From NCBI GenBank assembly GCA_021161675.1, contig JAGHAF010000089.1, positions 1 through 39,346 on the forward strand: a DNA stretch of 39,346 nucleotides, read 5' to 3'. The translations under genes were made by a program, and so were the position numbers. Each line of letters starts with the position of its first letter. Positions within the stretch are counted from its first letter, which is position 1. The notes beneath the pieces are model-generated. The model saw nothing but the letters and a program-made list of their open reading frames with translations, had not been told where the DNA came from and ran no database searches. Source of the stretch: Planctomycetota bacterium. GTDB taxonomy: Bacteria; Planctomycetota; Brocadiia; SM23-32. This document shows, in pieces, positions 16,304-25,874 of this stretch.

Positions 16304-17707
16304 CTAACCCACCATAACGTGACCTTCCGGCAATTCGTAGACCTCCGGCTCCTTCAGCTGCGCTACACTCAGCACCAGGGTCAGGGGCCCCAGCCGTCCG
16401 ATGAACATCAATGCCACCAGCGCCAGACGCCCGGCCACCGAACATGCGCAGCCCGGCCCCGTCAGCCCCTGGGTCAACCCCACCGTCCCGAACGCGCTGA
16501 ACGCATCGAACAGGACCTCCTGGAAAGGGGCGTCTTCCGTAATCAGCAGAATGAAAACGCCCGCCCCGAGCGCCACCAGTGAGAGCAGGATTATGCTGAC
16601 TACTCTATGCACGGTCTCCTCCGGCACCGTATGATGGAACAGGTGCGCCTTGCTTCTGCCGCGCAGCGTCGCCACGATGCTGGCCACCATGATGCCGAGC
16701 GTCGTGGTCTTAATGCCGCCGGCGGCGCTCCCCGGGCTGCCGCCCACATACATCAGGGCCATCAGCAGAAAGGCCGTCGCCGGCGCGAGCGCCCCCATGC
16801 CGGTGTTGACGGTGTTGAACCCCGCCGTGCGGGCGGTCACCGATTGGAACAGCGACGCCAGCACCCTCTCCTTTATCGGCGCGCCGCGCAGTGTGGCGTG
16901 CGACTCCATCACATAGACGCCCACGAAGCCGACCAGCAGCAGAATAGCCGTCACCGTCAGGGCCAGCTTCGTATGAGTCGAGAGGCGGGGCCGCTTGCCC
17001 CTGCGCACCAGCAAGCGCCACCGAAGGCGCTTCAACAGGTCTTGCACCACGACGAATCCGATGCCTCCCAGGATGATCAATCCGCAGATGACAATGTTCA
17101 CCGGCACGGAGGCGGAAAAGTCCGCCAGGCTGCTGTCGTTCAGGCTGAAGCCCGCGTTGCAGAAGGCCGAGACGCTGTGAAAAACGCTGTGGTAGAAGCA
17201 AACCAGCGCACTGGGGAATGCGCCGCGCCACGAAAAATACAGCACTACGGCCCCCACCGCTTCCAGGAAAAACGTGAACATGCAGATAAACCGCACCAGG
17301 CCCCAGACGCTCTCACCGGTGGGAGGTTCCATTGCGTCAGACATCACGGATTCCAGGCGCATCGAAAGCCGCTTGTGCACCACGATCAGCGTGAATGCGC
17401 CCATGGTCATGATCCCCAGGCCACCCGCCTGGATGAGGGCAAGGATCACGATCTGGCCGAAAAGCGACCAGTAGTGCGGCGTGCTCTGCACGATCAGCCC
17501 AGTCACGCAAACCGCGCTGGTGGAGGTGAAGACCGCGTCCACCGGATGCGTCCAGACGCGCTGGCGGCTGCTGATCGGCAGGATCAGCAAGAGGGCCCCC
17601 AGCAGAATCACCAGCGCAAAGCTGGAGACCGCCGTGCGCGCGGCGCTACTCTGGAACGTAAGCCGTTGGAGCGCCAAACCAATTCTCCGTAGCTTATCGG
17701 TCATCAT
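16304..17707 (-). CDS. TrkH/KtrB-family potassium uptake protein
   Basis: VDAVFTSTSAVCVTGLIVQST...ALIQAGGLGIMTMGAF...FHSVSAFCNAGFSL...SVTARTAGFNTVNTG...GGSPGSAAGGIKTTT...FDAFSAFGTVGLTQGLT: four P-loop-like repeats. Start at the ATGATG after GAGGTGAA. Confidence 0.93.
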   Translation of the reverse strand: MMTDKLRRIGLALQRLTFQSSAARTAVSSFALVILLGALLLILPISSRQRVWTHPVDAVFTSTSAVCVTGLIVQSTPHYWSLFGQIVILALIQAGGLGIMTMGAFTLIVVHKRLSMRLESVMSDAMEPPTGESVWGLVRFICMFTFFLEAVGAVVLYFSWRGAFPSALVCFYHSVFHSVSAFCNAGFSLNDSSLADFSASVPVNIVICGLIILGGIGFVVVQDLLKRLRWRLLVRRGKRPRLSTHTKLALTVTAILLLVGFVGVYVMESHATLRGAPIKERVLASLFQSVTARTAGFNTVNTGMGALAPATAFLLMALMYVGGSPGSAAGGIKTTTLGIMVASIVATLRGRSKAHLFHHTVPEETVHRVVSIILLSLVALGAGVFILLITEDAPFQEVLFDAFSAFGTVGLTQGLTGPGCACSVAGRLALVALMFIGRLGPLTLVLSVAQLKEPEVYELPEGHVMVG

Positions 17708-17726
17708 TTCACCTCGCCGGTTCGCT

Positions 17727-18837
17727 CTATCCGTCCGCCGCGCCAGTCTTCTGCTCAAGGCGAAAGCGCAGATATGCCTGCATGAACGGCATCAGGTCCC
17801 CGTCCAGCACCGACATCGCATCGCCTTTCTTCAACTCCGTGCGCAGGTCCTTCACCATCTGATAAGGCTGGAGAACATAGGAGCGGATCTGGCTTCCCCA
17901 GGCAATCTCGCCCTTATCATCATAGAGCTGCTCGATCTGCGCCTCTTGCTTGCGGCGTTCGTGCTCGTAGAGCTTAGCCTCCAGTATCTTCAGCGCCAAC
18001 GCCCGATTCTTGTGCTGCGAGCGCTCGTTCTGGCAGAACACGGTGATCCCGGTGGGCACGTGACGCAGCCGCACGGCTGAGGACGTCTTATTGACGTGCT
18101 GGCCGCCCGGCCCGCTGGATTTGACGAACTCCATCTCGATATCGTTCTCGTTCAGGTCTACCTCCAGGTCGTCCTCCAGCTCCGGCGCCACGTCCACCGC
18201 CGCGAACGACGTGTGGCGCCGGCCGCCGCTGTCGAAGGGCGAGATGCGCACCAGCCGGTGCACGCCGACCTCGCTCTTCAAGTAGCCGAACGCCCACTCA
18301 CCTTTCACGTGGAGCGTGGCGTTGCGAATGCCGGCCTCTTCCCCGGGCAACCTTTCGATCACCTCGGTCTGGTAGCCTTCACTCTCCGCCCAGCGAAGGT
18401 ACATCCGCATCATCATCTCGGCCCAGTCGCAGCTTTCGGTGCCGCCCGCGCCTGCGTGCAAGCTCAGGAACGCGCTGCACTGATCATGCGGCTCGGCCAA
18501 CATGCTGCGCAACTCCAGCCGCCTCAGGCCCTCCTCCAGCTCCTCGCTGAGCTCGGCCACCTCCTGGCGGGTCGGTTCGTTATCCTCCTCCTCGGCCAAC
18601 TCATTGAGCAGGACCAGCTCCTGCAACTGCTCCTGCATCTGGCCGACCGGTTCCACGAGGCCCTTCACGTATTTCAGTCGGCGGATGATCTTCTGAGCCG
18701 TCTCCTGGTCGGACCAGAAACCCGGCTTCTCCAGCCGGGACGCTATTTCCTGAAGTTCGACTTTCTTCGCCGGCACGTCAAAGAGAGTCCCGCAGGTCCT
18801 GCAGGCGGGCCTCCAACCGCTCCAGTTGTTCGGACAT
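17727..18837 (-). CDS. prfB: Peptide chain release factor 2, expressed by programmed +1 ribosomal frameshift
   Basis: SSGPGGQHVNKTSSAVRLRHVPTGI. N-terminus in the zero frame is MSEQLERLEARLQDLRDSL, then TGA at CTTTGAC, continuing in +1 as DVPAKKVELQEIASRLEKPGFWSDQ. The tracked start at 18896 is in the +1 frame and is not the true start. Confidence 0.96.
18777..18783 (-). promoter_or_regulatory. prfB programmed +1 frameshift site CTT TGA C
   Basis: Minus-strand CTCTTTGACGTG at codon 19/20 of the zero-frame leader. Confidence 0.92.
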
Positions 18838-18981
18838 GCTCTGATCCTTTCTCCGGCAATGGCCGGACAAGAAAACACCGCCCCCGACAGAGCCATATTG
18901 TACCCGCATGCCGCCGCTACGTCAATTTGACTCGCCGCTTGAAAGAAAGCGCCCTCTGCAGTACCCTGGTCGCAATGCGGC

Positions 18982-19058
18982 GCGCCCGTAGCTCAAATGG
19001 ATAGAGCATCGGACTTCGGATCCGAGGGTTGGGGGTTCGAATCCTCCCGGGCGTGCCA
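18982..19058 (+). tRNA. tRNA-Arg(TCG)
   Basis: GCGCCCGTAGCTCAAATGGATAGAGCATCGGACTTCGGATCCGAGGGTTGGGGGTTCGAATCCTCCCGGGCGTGCCA; loop CTTCGGA, CCA encoded. Confidence 0.95.
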
Positions 19059-19150
19059 AATTCGCTCCGCCTGCGGTCTCCTGCTCAACTGATCTGCCGT
19101 TTTCGCGGTCGCGCCATCCCGCGGGGGCACGGCACAATAGGGAAGGCGTC

Positions 19151-19459
19151 TCAGCGCCGCCTGCCTCTCAGCCAGCCGAGCAGGCAGCCCGGCGAGGAAA
19201 CCCGGGAGGGGGCCGCCGTGTTCTGGGCCATGAACCTGCTCTGCGTCTGGCGGGCAAGCATCTCAGCTACCAGGCCCTCCACCTCCCCATGCTTCGCGTA
19301 AACATCCGGGAACTGCGGGGACAGCGACAGCACCTCCTCTGCCACGCGGGAAAGAGTCCCGGCTTTACCTTCGCCCGTCTCGAGGTACGCACGCAGTCTG
19401 ACCTCGAGTTGCTCCAAGCGCATCTCGAATTCATCTGGTGTCAGTGGCGTCTGTGACAT
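19151..19459 (-). CDS. Hypothetical protein, 102 aa
   Basis: MSQTPLTPDEFEMRLEQLEVRLRAYLETGEGKAGTLSRVAEEVLSLSPQFPDVYAKHGEVEGLVAEML..., plausible amphipathic composition with no competing ORF. Confidence 0.55.
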   Translation of the reverse strand: MSQTPLTPDEFEMRLEQLEVRLRAYLETGEGKAGTLSRVAEEVLSLSPQFPDVYAKHGEVEGLVAEMLARQTQSRFMAQNTAAPSRVSSPGCLLGWLRGRRR

Positions 19460-19541
19460 GATCGCTCCTGGATAATCGCCGCCTCGATTTTATCAGGCTT
19501 CCCGGCCTCTGCAACCGTCGCGTCGAAGGGAAATCCTTTCC

Positions 19542-19570
19542 TTGACAAGCGAAAAGGCTTGCCTTAGAAT
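19542..19570 (+). promoter_or_regulatory. Strong sigma70-type promoter for the HU-family gene
   Basis: TTGACA-17 nt-TAGAAT, about 85 bp upstream of the ATG. Confidence 0.7.
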
Positions 19571-19655
19571 CACCCCCTGTTTTCCCGCAAGTTCGGTTAT
19601 CCAAAGCAGTTCGCGGAGTTCCATAACTCATCAGGCAAGGGGAAAGGAAACACTG

Positions 19656-19970
19656 ATGGCTCATCGAACTATCACCAAGCGCCAGCTTTGTGAGCGAATA
19701 GCAAAGAAGACGGGGTATACTCAAGTAGTTACAAAAGAAATCATCCAGCTTTTCCTGGACGAGATCATTGAAGAGCTTGGGCGGGGGCACCGAATGGAGT
19801 TCCGGGATTTCGGGGTCTTTGACACTCGTCTCCAGATGCCAAGGAAGGCGAGGAACCCGCGCACCGACGAAGAGGTCCATGTGTCCGCCAAGGTCGCCGT
19901 GAGATTCAAAGTGGGAAAGAAGATGGGCGACCTTGCCCAGTCCGCACTCGAGATGGTGCGAAAAGAATAG
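19656..19970 (+). CDS. HU/IHF family DNA-binding protein
   Basis: ITKRQLCERIAKKTGYTQVVTKEIIQLFLDEIIEELGRGHRMEFRDFGVFDTRLQMPRKARNPRTDEEVHVSAKVAVRFKVGKKM. The tracked start at 19542 would lie inside the promoter. Confidence 0.93.
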   Translation: MAHRTITKRQLCERIAKKTGYTQVVTKEIIQLFLDEIIEELGRGHRMEFRDFGVFDTRLQMPRKARNPRTDEEVHVSAKVAVRFKVGKKMGDLAQSALEMVRKE

Positions 19971-19981
19971 AAGGACAGCAG

Positions 19982-21091
19982 TCAGTTTTCCACGTTTTCC
20001 CGCCTGCCTCGCACACTCGCCACCTCCAGGATGACGATCACGCACAGCACCGCTGCCGCCTGAATCGCAGGCACGAACACCTGCCAGGTGGAGGAGCCGT
20101 AAGGGATCGTCGCTCCGGGCGCCGTGGCCAGCACCATCAGGCCGATCGCCAGCAGCACCATCCGCTCGCTCAGCCCCAGCCGCAGCAGACGGTGCGCCAG
20201 ATGATTGCGATCTCCCTGCATGAGCGGATGTCCCTTGTGCAGTCGGATGAGTATCACGCTGGCCGTGTCATACAGCGGGATAGCGAAGATCACCAGCGGG
20301 ACCAACAGTGGGAAGAAAGGGTTGACCTGCCGCGAGGTGAGGAATGAAGTCAGTATGGTCGCCACCGCCAGCACGTAGCCCACGTACATGCTCCCCGAGT
20401 CTCCCATGAAGATCGAGGCGGGGGGGAAATTGAAGACCAGGAAGCCAAGCACCGCCCCCATCAGCACCAGCAGCAGACCGGCGATGAACATCTGGCCCGT
20501 CTGAAGGGCCAGCGCCAGCAGCGCCCCTCCCGTCAGAAACGCCACCAGTCCGCACTGCCCATCCATGTTGTCCAGCAGGTTGAACCCGTTTATCAAGGCG
20601 ACGATCCACACCGCCGTCACCAGTATGTGGACCCATGCGATCCCGACGAAGATGGTGATGCGCACCCCCGGCACGGCGGCGATTCCCCCGGCTATGATGA
20701 ACTGGCCCAAGAGTTTCAGCGGGGGATTCAGTCCTTTCAAATCGTCCCACAATCCCAGGACGGCAATCGCGAGCCCCCCCGCCAGGATGTAGCACAGCAG
20801 GGAGAACTGGCTCGCAGCCCCCTGGACATACCTGTGAAGCGCGGGTGGGATTGATAGCAGGTCCGGCCACGCCACAAGCGCCCGGCACGCCGCGCCCACA
20901 AGGAAAAGGGGGATAGCCGAGGCCAGGAATATGGCGACTCCGCCCCCCAGCGCCACCGCATTCGGATGTATCTTGCGGCCACCGGGGTGGTCCATGACCC
21001 CCCACTTCCGGGCGTAGCGCCTCACGGTTAGAACCAGAACCGCGCTGGCCGCGAAAACACCGCAAAACGCCAGTGTCAGCACAGGCCGCAT
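19982..21091 (-). CDS. MraY/WecA-like polyprenyl-phosphate sugar-1-phosphate transferase (glycosyltransferase 4 family)
   Basis: DHPGGRKIHPNAVALGGGVAIF, LGLWDDLKGLNPPLKLLGQ, NGFNLLDNMDGQ, IFMGDSGSMYVGY, DRNHLAHRLLRLGLS. Confidence 0.92.
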   Translation of the reverse strand: MRPVLTLAFCGVFAASAVLVLTVRRYARKWGVMDHPGGRKIHPNAVALGGGVAIFLASAIPLFLVGAACRALVAWPDLLSIPPALHRYVQGAASQFSLLCYILAGGLAIAVLGLWDDLKGLNPPLKLLGQFIIAGGIAAVPGVRITIFVGIAWVHILVTAVWIVALINGFNLLDNMDGQCGLVAFLTGGALLALALQTGQMFIAGLLLVLMGAVLGFLVFNFPPASIFMGDSGSMYVGYVLAVATILTSFLTSRQVNPFFPLLVPLVIFAIPLYDTASVILIRLHKGHPLMQGDRNHLAHRLLRLGLSERMVLLAIGLMVLATAPGATIPYGSSTWQVFVPAIQAAAVLCVIVILEVASVRGRRENVEN

Positions 21092-21108
21092 CTCTGCTCT
21101 CCTTCCAC

Positions 21109-21142
21109 GTTGGACATTGAGAATTCGATATTGGGTATTCTC
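21109..21142 (+). repeat. Heptad-repeat tract (copy F)
   Basis: GTTGGAC ATTGAGA ATTCGAT ATTGGGT ATTCTCG; about 20/26 identity with 36187-36212. Confidence 0.65.
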
Positions 21143-21209
21143 GCTAGCTATTATAAGTATTCTTGCGCGGCGGGCAAATATCGCAAAGAGCGGCGCGCGA
21201 AGGCAAAGC

Positions 21210-21238
21210 TTGAGCGACGGGCGGCAATCTGCTATAGT
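21210..21238 (+). promoter_or_regulatory. Putative promoter for tRNA-Arg(TCT)
   Basis: TTGAGC-17 nt-TATAGT. Confidence 0.55.
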
Positions 21239-21278
21239 CCGGTTGCAACGCTCTGGCCCGATATCGCAATGCCGCGGC

Positions 21279-21354
21279 GCGCCGGTAGCTCAGTGGATAG
21301 AGCATCGGACTTCTAATCCGACGGTCGAGGGTTCGAATCCTTCCCGGCGCGCCA
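21279..21354 (+). tRNA. tRNA-Arg(TCT)
   Basis: GCGCCGGTAGCTCAGTGGATAGAGCATCGGACTTCTAATCCGACGGTCGAGGGTTCGAATCCTTCCCGGCGCGCCA; loop CTTCTAA, CCA encoded. Confidence 0.96.
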
Positions 21355-21410
21355 ATTTTGCCCCGCAGTCGCGGGGCAAAATAGAGCAGGAGAAAGTAGA
21401 AAGTAGTTAC
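21355..21410 (+). repeat. Hairpin-plus-heptad element (copy G)
   Basis: ATTTTGCCCCGC-AGTC-GCGGGGCAAAAT followed by AGAGCAGGAGAAAGTAGAAAGTAG. The reverse-complement copy at about 1085-1132 also reads hairpin then AGAGCAGGAGAGCAGTAGAGAGG. Confidence 0.85.
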
Positions 21411-21429
21411 GAGCAGTCTCGGCGTCGGC

Positions 21430-23538
21430 TCAATCCTCTCCTGATCCTTTGTGATCTGGCGCGAAGAAGCTGTAAGCGAACACGCCTATGCTCTGCGAGC
21501 GATGGGTGAACTCGCTGAACGGAACCACGGCCGGCAGCTCCGAATAGCTCCGCAAATACGGGTAATTGGCCGCAGCGGGGTATAGGTTCTGGGCGAAGAC
21601 CTTCCCGTGGGTAGAGCCCTCAGTGGGGCTGAGCGCCCGCGGCCCATAGATGGGAATGCCGGGAACCGGCTCATCGATACCGTCGTGCTGGCTGGGGATT
21701 TGAAGGATATACTTGGGGTAGCGCTTCCCGACGCCGGTTATCCAACTGTAACCAAGTGGATTGGCCCCCAGGTGATGATCCAGGCTCAGCATCGCGGCAG
21801 TGCGGAGCTGCTCGTCCTTGGCGAATACATATCCTCGCAGTAGGGTTGCAGCATCCCACATAGCCTGGTCGCCGCCGCGGCCGCCCTTGAAGCAAGTGAT
21901 GTACCCGGACTTCGCCTGCCGCTTGAGGAGTTCCTCGGCGGGCTCGACGAACGTCCTGCGTGCCGCCTCTCGCGCCCCGGCGTCCACGTCCGGGCGCTCA
22001 CAGAGCGCATAGCTCCAGGAATCTCGCCGCCGGCTGGACAGGAAGATGCGGTGCGCGTCGCGGTCCCCCGCGGCGCTGTATATCTCCGCGGCCACCCAGG
22101 CGATGGCATTGTGGAGGCGGCCGTCGGCTCTGGGTTTCTTGACCTCCCGCTGTCCGTAAGCCAGCGCCGAGCGCGCGATGTCCAAATAGTGGTCTGCAAG
22201 CTCAGCGTCAAACTGCCGGAAGATGCGCGCCGCATGGGCGAAAGGCGCCCCGGCATAGCAAGAGTAGTATGGGTACTTCTGCATGCAATAGAGCTGCTGG
22301 TGGTCGTCCTGCGGGGCGGAATCGCCATAGTTCGGCGTCTCGATGCGGTAGTAGAAAGCGCCGTCGGAAGGGTCATACATCCGTTCGAACCAATCCAAGC
22401 CCCATTTCGCCTCATCCAGGATGTCCGGTATGCCGTTGCCGCTCTCGGGCAGGTTGAGCTGGCCGTCGTAAAACTTGCCCGCGTTCGCGTCGTAAGCTTT
22501 CAGCAAGTTCTCCACGGTCTGGATATGCCGCGAGAGCAGGCGGTCGTAGTCGCCCGCGTCATGCCAGCCGCCCCAACCATCAATCAGCTTGCCGCTGGGA
22601 TCAACTTTCTCCGGCAGCATTTTCATCCACTTGCCATCCATCGAGTTGTAGTAAGTGACGAGCTTAGCTTTGCCACGGTGGCATGCGGGGTGTGTGAAGC
22701 GTGTGTAGGGTTCGGTCAGCGCAATGCCGCACCTCTGGTGGTAGAGCCCCCGGGCGACAGTCACCAGCGCCGGCGCCAACGCCGCCGCATCCACATCGAA
22801 CGGGTACGAGCGTCCGACCCCTTCAACCTCGATCACGTACTTCCCGGGCTTACGCAGGGGTGAGAAGTCCAGCCAGTAGACATCCTCTCCGCTGGCAGGA
22901 TCGGCCCGTTGAGAGAGTTGCGCGGTGCCTTCGAAGGCGGCTCGGCCCGTCTGAGCGTCGAGCACACGGAAGCTTCCCGACAGATCGTCCAGCGACAGCG
23001 GTCCCAGGTCACCCAACCACCCGCCCAGGTACGCCAGCTTCCGCGGGTCGTCCGGGAGGTACCCGCATTGGTTGAGCTTGATCAACTCCGGCGCGGGTTG
23101 TGTCGAGTCATACCGGCAGCGCAGCTGCAGCGAGCGGCCCGTGACCTTTTGGTCCACCGCGACGGCAACGTCGGCGCCCGATGGCAGAGGCCGGTCGAGA
23201 AGCAGAAAGGCCGTCTGCTGCATCACAGGCTTGTACGGCCAGCCCTTATGGATCAAACGATGAGGCTTGGCGGCTCGCCCAACCCTGGCGACCTGAATCT
23301 CCCGTCCATCCCGTAACTGCACACGATAGCTCGTGGGCTGGGCGCCTGTTTTCACATTGAAGTCAGGCCCGAACGTGATCGCCACGACACGAGGCCCAAA
23401 CGTGCGGATAGAGACATCTTCACCGGCCTTGCCCGGCCCTGACTCCGCGTCGGCCCCACTGGCGAACCACAGCCCGGTCAGCAGCAGGCAGGCTGCAACC
23501 GGCAGAATGGCGCAGATCCTCTTTGCATGTGAACTCAT
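21430..23538 (-). CDS. Secreted glycoside hydrolase family 9 (endoglucanase-type) with N-terminal Ig-like (CelD_N) domain
   Basis: Signal peptide MSSHAKRICAILPVAACLLLTGLWFASGADA; IKLNQCGYLPDDPRKLAYL; GGWHDAGDYDRLLSRHIQTVENLL; LPESGNGIPDILDEAKWGLDWFERM; SYITGVGKRYPK-like C-terminal region. SD GGAGG before ATG 23538. Confidence 0.9.
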   Translation of the reverse strand: MSSHAKRICAILPVAACLLLTGLWFASGADAESGPGKAGEDVSIRTFGPRVVAITFGPDFNVKTGAQPTSYRVQLRDGREIQVARVGRAAKPHRLIHKGWPYKPVMQQTAFLLLDRPLPSGADVAVAVDQKVTGRSLQLRCRYDSTQPAPELIKLNQCGYLPDDPRKLAYLGGWLGDLGPLSLDDLSGSFRVLDAQTGRAAFEGTAQLSQRADPASGEDVYWLDFSPLRKPGKYVIEVEGVGRSYPFDVDAAALAPALVTVARGLYHQRCGIALTEPYTRFTHPACHRGKAKLVTYYNSMDGKWMKMLPEKVDPSGKLIDGWGGWHDAGDYDRLLSRHIQTVENLLKAYDANAGKFYDGQLNLPESGNGIPDILDEAKWGLDWFERMYDPSDGAFYYRIETPNYGDSAPQDDHQQLYCMQKYPYYSCYAGAPFAHAARIFRQFDAELADHYLDIARSALAYGQREVKKPRADGRLHNAIAWVAAEIYSAAGDRDAHRIFLSSRRRDSWSYALCERPDVDAGAREAARRTFVEPAEELLKRQAKSGYITCFKGGRGGDQAMWDAATLLRGYVFAKDEQLRTAAMLSLDHHLGANPLGYSWITGVGKRYPKYILQIPSQHDGIDEPVPGIPIYGPRALSPTEGSTHGKVFAQNLYPAAANYPYLRSYSELPAVVPFSEFTHRSQSIGVFAYSFFAPDHKGSGED

Positions 23539-23858
23539 TCGCAGACCTCCTTCTCTTGGTTTGCTCCAAAACAACGCTTCACTCCCAGAGCCCGGGGACG
23601 GCCACGAGAGAGAAAAGCCCTAAGAACGTTCGTGTTTCCTTTCCACCTTCGCTTCACCTTCGCAAGAGTTCACGATTGTACGGGGGATCACGGTCGGCGG
23701 CAAGCGCCCCACCATTGAAGCTCATCACGTCAACACGGCTTACTCATGGAAAAGGAAAGAAAAGCGGGAAATCCTCAGGGAGGGTTGCGCTCTCGCCCCA
23801 AAGTGTCCTACAACTATGGGTGATAGACGATTGAGAAACTCTTAAGAAAGGCCGGGCA

Positions 23859-25781
23859 ATGCCTGAGCGGCGGCCTGAGACATGGCGCATGGACATGGAT
23901 TCTTACTTGGTCTGCGAGCGGTCTCGTTCCGGTGAGAATGAAAGCCGCCTGGCGGTCCGCGTCACCGATGCGGTCAGTGGAGCGCCTCTGCCAGTCAAAG
24001 TGATCATCACTGATAGCCTGGGCCGGCGCGCGGACGGGGCTGGCAGGGGGCTTTATGCCGACGGTCGGTTCTACGCCGATGGCGAGTTCGAGGTCAGGCT
24101 TGCGCCCGGCCGAGCCCGGCTTCAGGTGTCCAGCGGGCCAAATTATTTGCCGCTGGATGAAGAACTGGCGATCGAGGACGGGGAAGTGACCCGCGCCGAC
24201 GTGCGCCTGGCACAATGGTTCGATCCCAAAACGGAGGGATACTACTGCGGTGATAATCACGTCCATACCCGGCACGACGCGACCGGCGAGGTCAAATCCG
24301 ACCGCCAGTACGCGGCCCTCCAGGCGCGAGCCGGTGGGCTGGATTTCCTGACGGAGGCCGGTTCCAGCCTGGGCGACGATCGCGCTGGAAAGCTGAGCCG
24401 GCCGGGTTTCCTATTCAGCTCGTCTCCCGAACTGGCCGTCGGCGCTTTCGTGGGCCATTTCAACACTCCGGGGGCACAACCGACCTGGGAGGGGACAAGC
24501 CCTTTGCCGGCGCGAGAGTTGGTAGAGGCAGCTCACGCGGACGGCGGGGCCGTCATCTACACGCATCCACTTGCGCCGCCCCAGCAACTCCACTGGATGG
24601 GCGCCGCTGAGCTGCTCTCGGACGCCGTGCTGCGCTGCTGCGCCGACACGGTTGACGTTCGTTCAGAAGCAGAGAAATACCTTTGGTTTGCGGCGCTGAA
24701 CTTGGGGAACCGCCTCGGCGTCTCAGGCTCCACGGATTCATGCCTCGAGCGCCTGCGCACCTCGAGCCCGGGAGATTACAGGGTCTACGTTCAGGCCGAC
24801 AGTCTGGATTATCCGAGCATCTGCGAGGGCATCCGCCAGAGCAGGACATTCGCCAGCAACGGGGGGCCGCTTTTTGCATTCCTGCGTGTGGACGGAAGGC
24901 CTCCGGGTTCGGAGGTGCGCGCTGCGCCCGAATCCCGGTATCGGGCTGAAATCAATGTGGTTTCCTGGCGCCCGTTGAGCTCGGTGGCGCTGATTCGCCG
25001 GGGCAAGGAAGCGCATAGATTTGAACCGGCGGGAAACCGTTCCTTCAGCGCCGTGCACGAATTCGAGGAAACGGGAACCGCCTGGTACGTGCTGCGCGCA
25101 GAAGACGAGCAGGGCAACTGGGCTATGACGTCCCCCATCTATTTCACTCCCGCCGCGACCGAGCCCCCACCGGCAGCTACGATGGCCCTGTTGGAAATAG
25201 GCAACTTCACCGGGTACGACGAACTACGCAAGGAATTCTTCGCCCACGTCATCGCCACCGTCTCCGAGGGGCCCATCAGCGTTGTTCGTCTGCTGAAGAA
25301 CGACGAACCCATTTGCGAACTCCGACCGGAAAGCGGTGACAACCTGAGCAGCGCCGGAATCCCATGCACCGGCGTGAAAGGGGAGTTCCAGGAGGGCTGG
25401 GTTTGGTGGCCCTCACCGGAAAAGGCGCAGCATTTCCAGATGGACGCGCCGGTTGTCGAATCGGGCTGGTATCAGGTTGAAGTCCTTACGGTCGGCGGCG
25501 ATTCCTTCCGCTCACATGCCCTATTCTTTGATGCGTCTCATCCGAAGAGCCGGCAGCTTTCCTCGGCCGTCCTCAGCGGGGACGGCAACCGGTTCGCACT
25601 CGTCGGATACGGTGAAGATAAGCCCCTGGAGGAGGTCGGGCCCCCGTTTCAGCGCAACGTCTGGTGGTACCCGGGAAACCAGTACTGGCGGATCAAGGTG
25701 ATTCTGGATGGACGGACGGCCTTTGAGCGGAGCGCCGAAAATACTGAGATAGCAGCCCTTTTCCGTCCATTTGACACGTGA
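23859..25781 (+). CDS. CehA/McbA family (PHP-type) metallohydrolase
   Basis: GYYCGDNHVHTRHDATGEVKSDRQYAALQARAGGLDFLTEAGSS ... AVIYTHPLAPP ... TFASNGGPLFAFLRVDGRPPG. Confidence 0.8.
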   Translation: MPERRPETWRMDMDSYLVCERSRSGENESRLAVRVTDAVSGAPLPVKVIITDSLGRRADGAGRGLYADGRFYADGEFEVRLAPGRARLQVSSGPNYLPLDEELAIEDGEVTRADVRLAQWFDPKTEGYYCGDNHVHTRHDATGEVKSDRQYAALQARAGGLDFLTEAGSSLGDDRAGKLSRPGFLFSSSPELAVGAFVGHFNTPGAQPTWEGTSPLPARELVEAAHADGGAVIYTHPLAPPQQLHWMGAAELLSDAVLRCCADTVDVRSEAEKYLWFAALNLGNRLGVSGSTDSCLERLRTSSPGDYRVYVQADSLDYPSICEGIRQSRTFASNGGPLFAFLRVDGRPPGSEVRAAPESRYRAEINVVSWRPLSSVALIRRGKEAHRFEPAGNRSFSAVHEFEETGTAWYVLRAEDEQGNWAMTSPIYFTPAATEPPPAATMALLEIGNFTGYDELRKEFFAHVIATVSEGPISVVRLLKNDEPICELRPESGDNLSSAGIPCTGVKGEFQEGWVWWPSPEKAQHFQMDAPVVESGWYQVEVLTVGGDSFRSHALFFDASHPKSRQLSSAVLSGDGNRFALVGYGEDKPLEEVGPPFQRNVWWYPGNQYWRIKVILDGRTAFERSAENTEIAALFRPFDT

Positions 25782-25805
25782 GGGGCTCTCGAATCACCTC
25801 CGTGC

Positions 25806-25834
25806 TTGACGACTCCCGAAGCGGTTGGTATAAG
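25806..25834 (+). promoter_or_regulatory. Putative promoter for the GH38 gene
   Basis: TTGACG-17 nt-TATAAG. Confidence 0.6.
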
Positions 25835-25874
25835 TGCGCTTCGAGTCAATCCTTAGCTTTGGCGGAAAGGGAAC

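Noticed and set aside
13523-19004. Long plus-strand ORFs 13523..14593, 15204..16214, 16607..17692 and 18096..19004
   Set aside because: Antisense shadows of lon, dnaJ, trkH and prfB.
18922-21509. ORFs 18922..19137 (-), 21110..21316 (+) and 21117..21509 (+)
   Set aside because: Classic artefacts from translating tRNA genes (GGFEPPTLGSEVRCSIHLSYGRA and APVAQWIEHRTSNPTVEGSNPSRRA).
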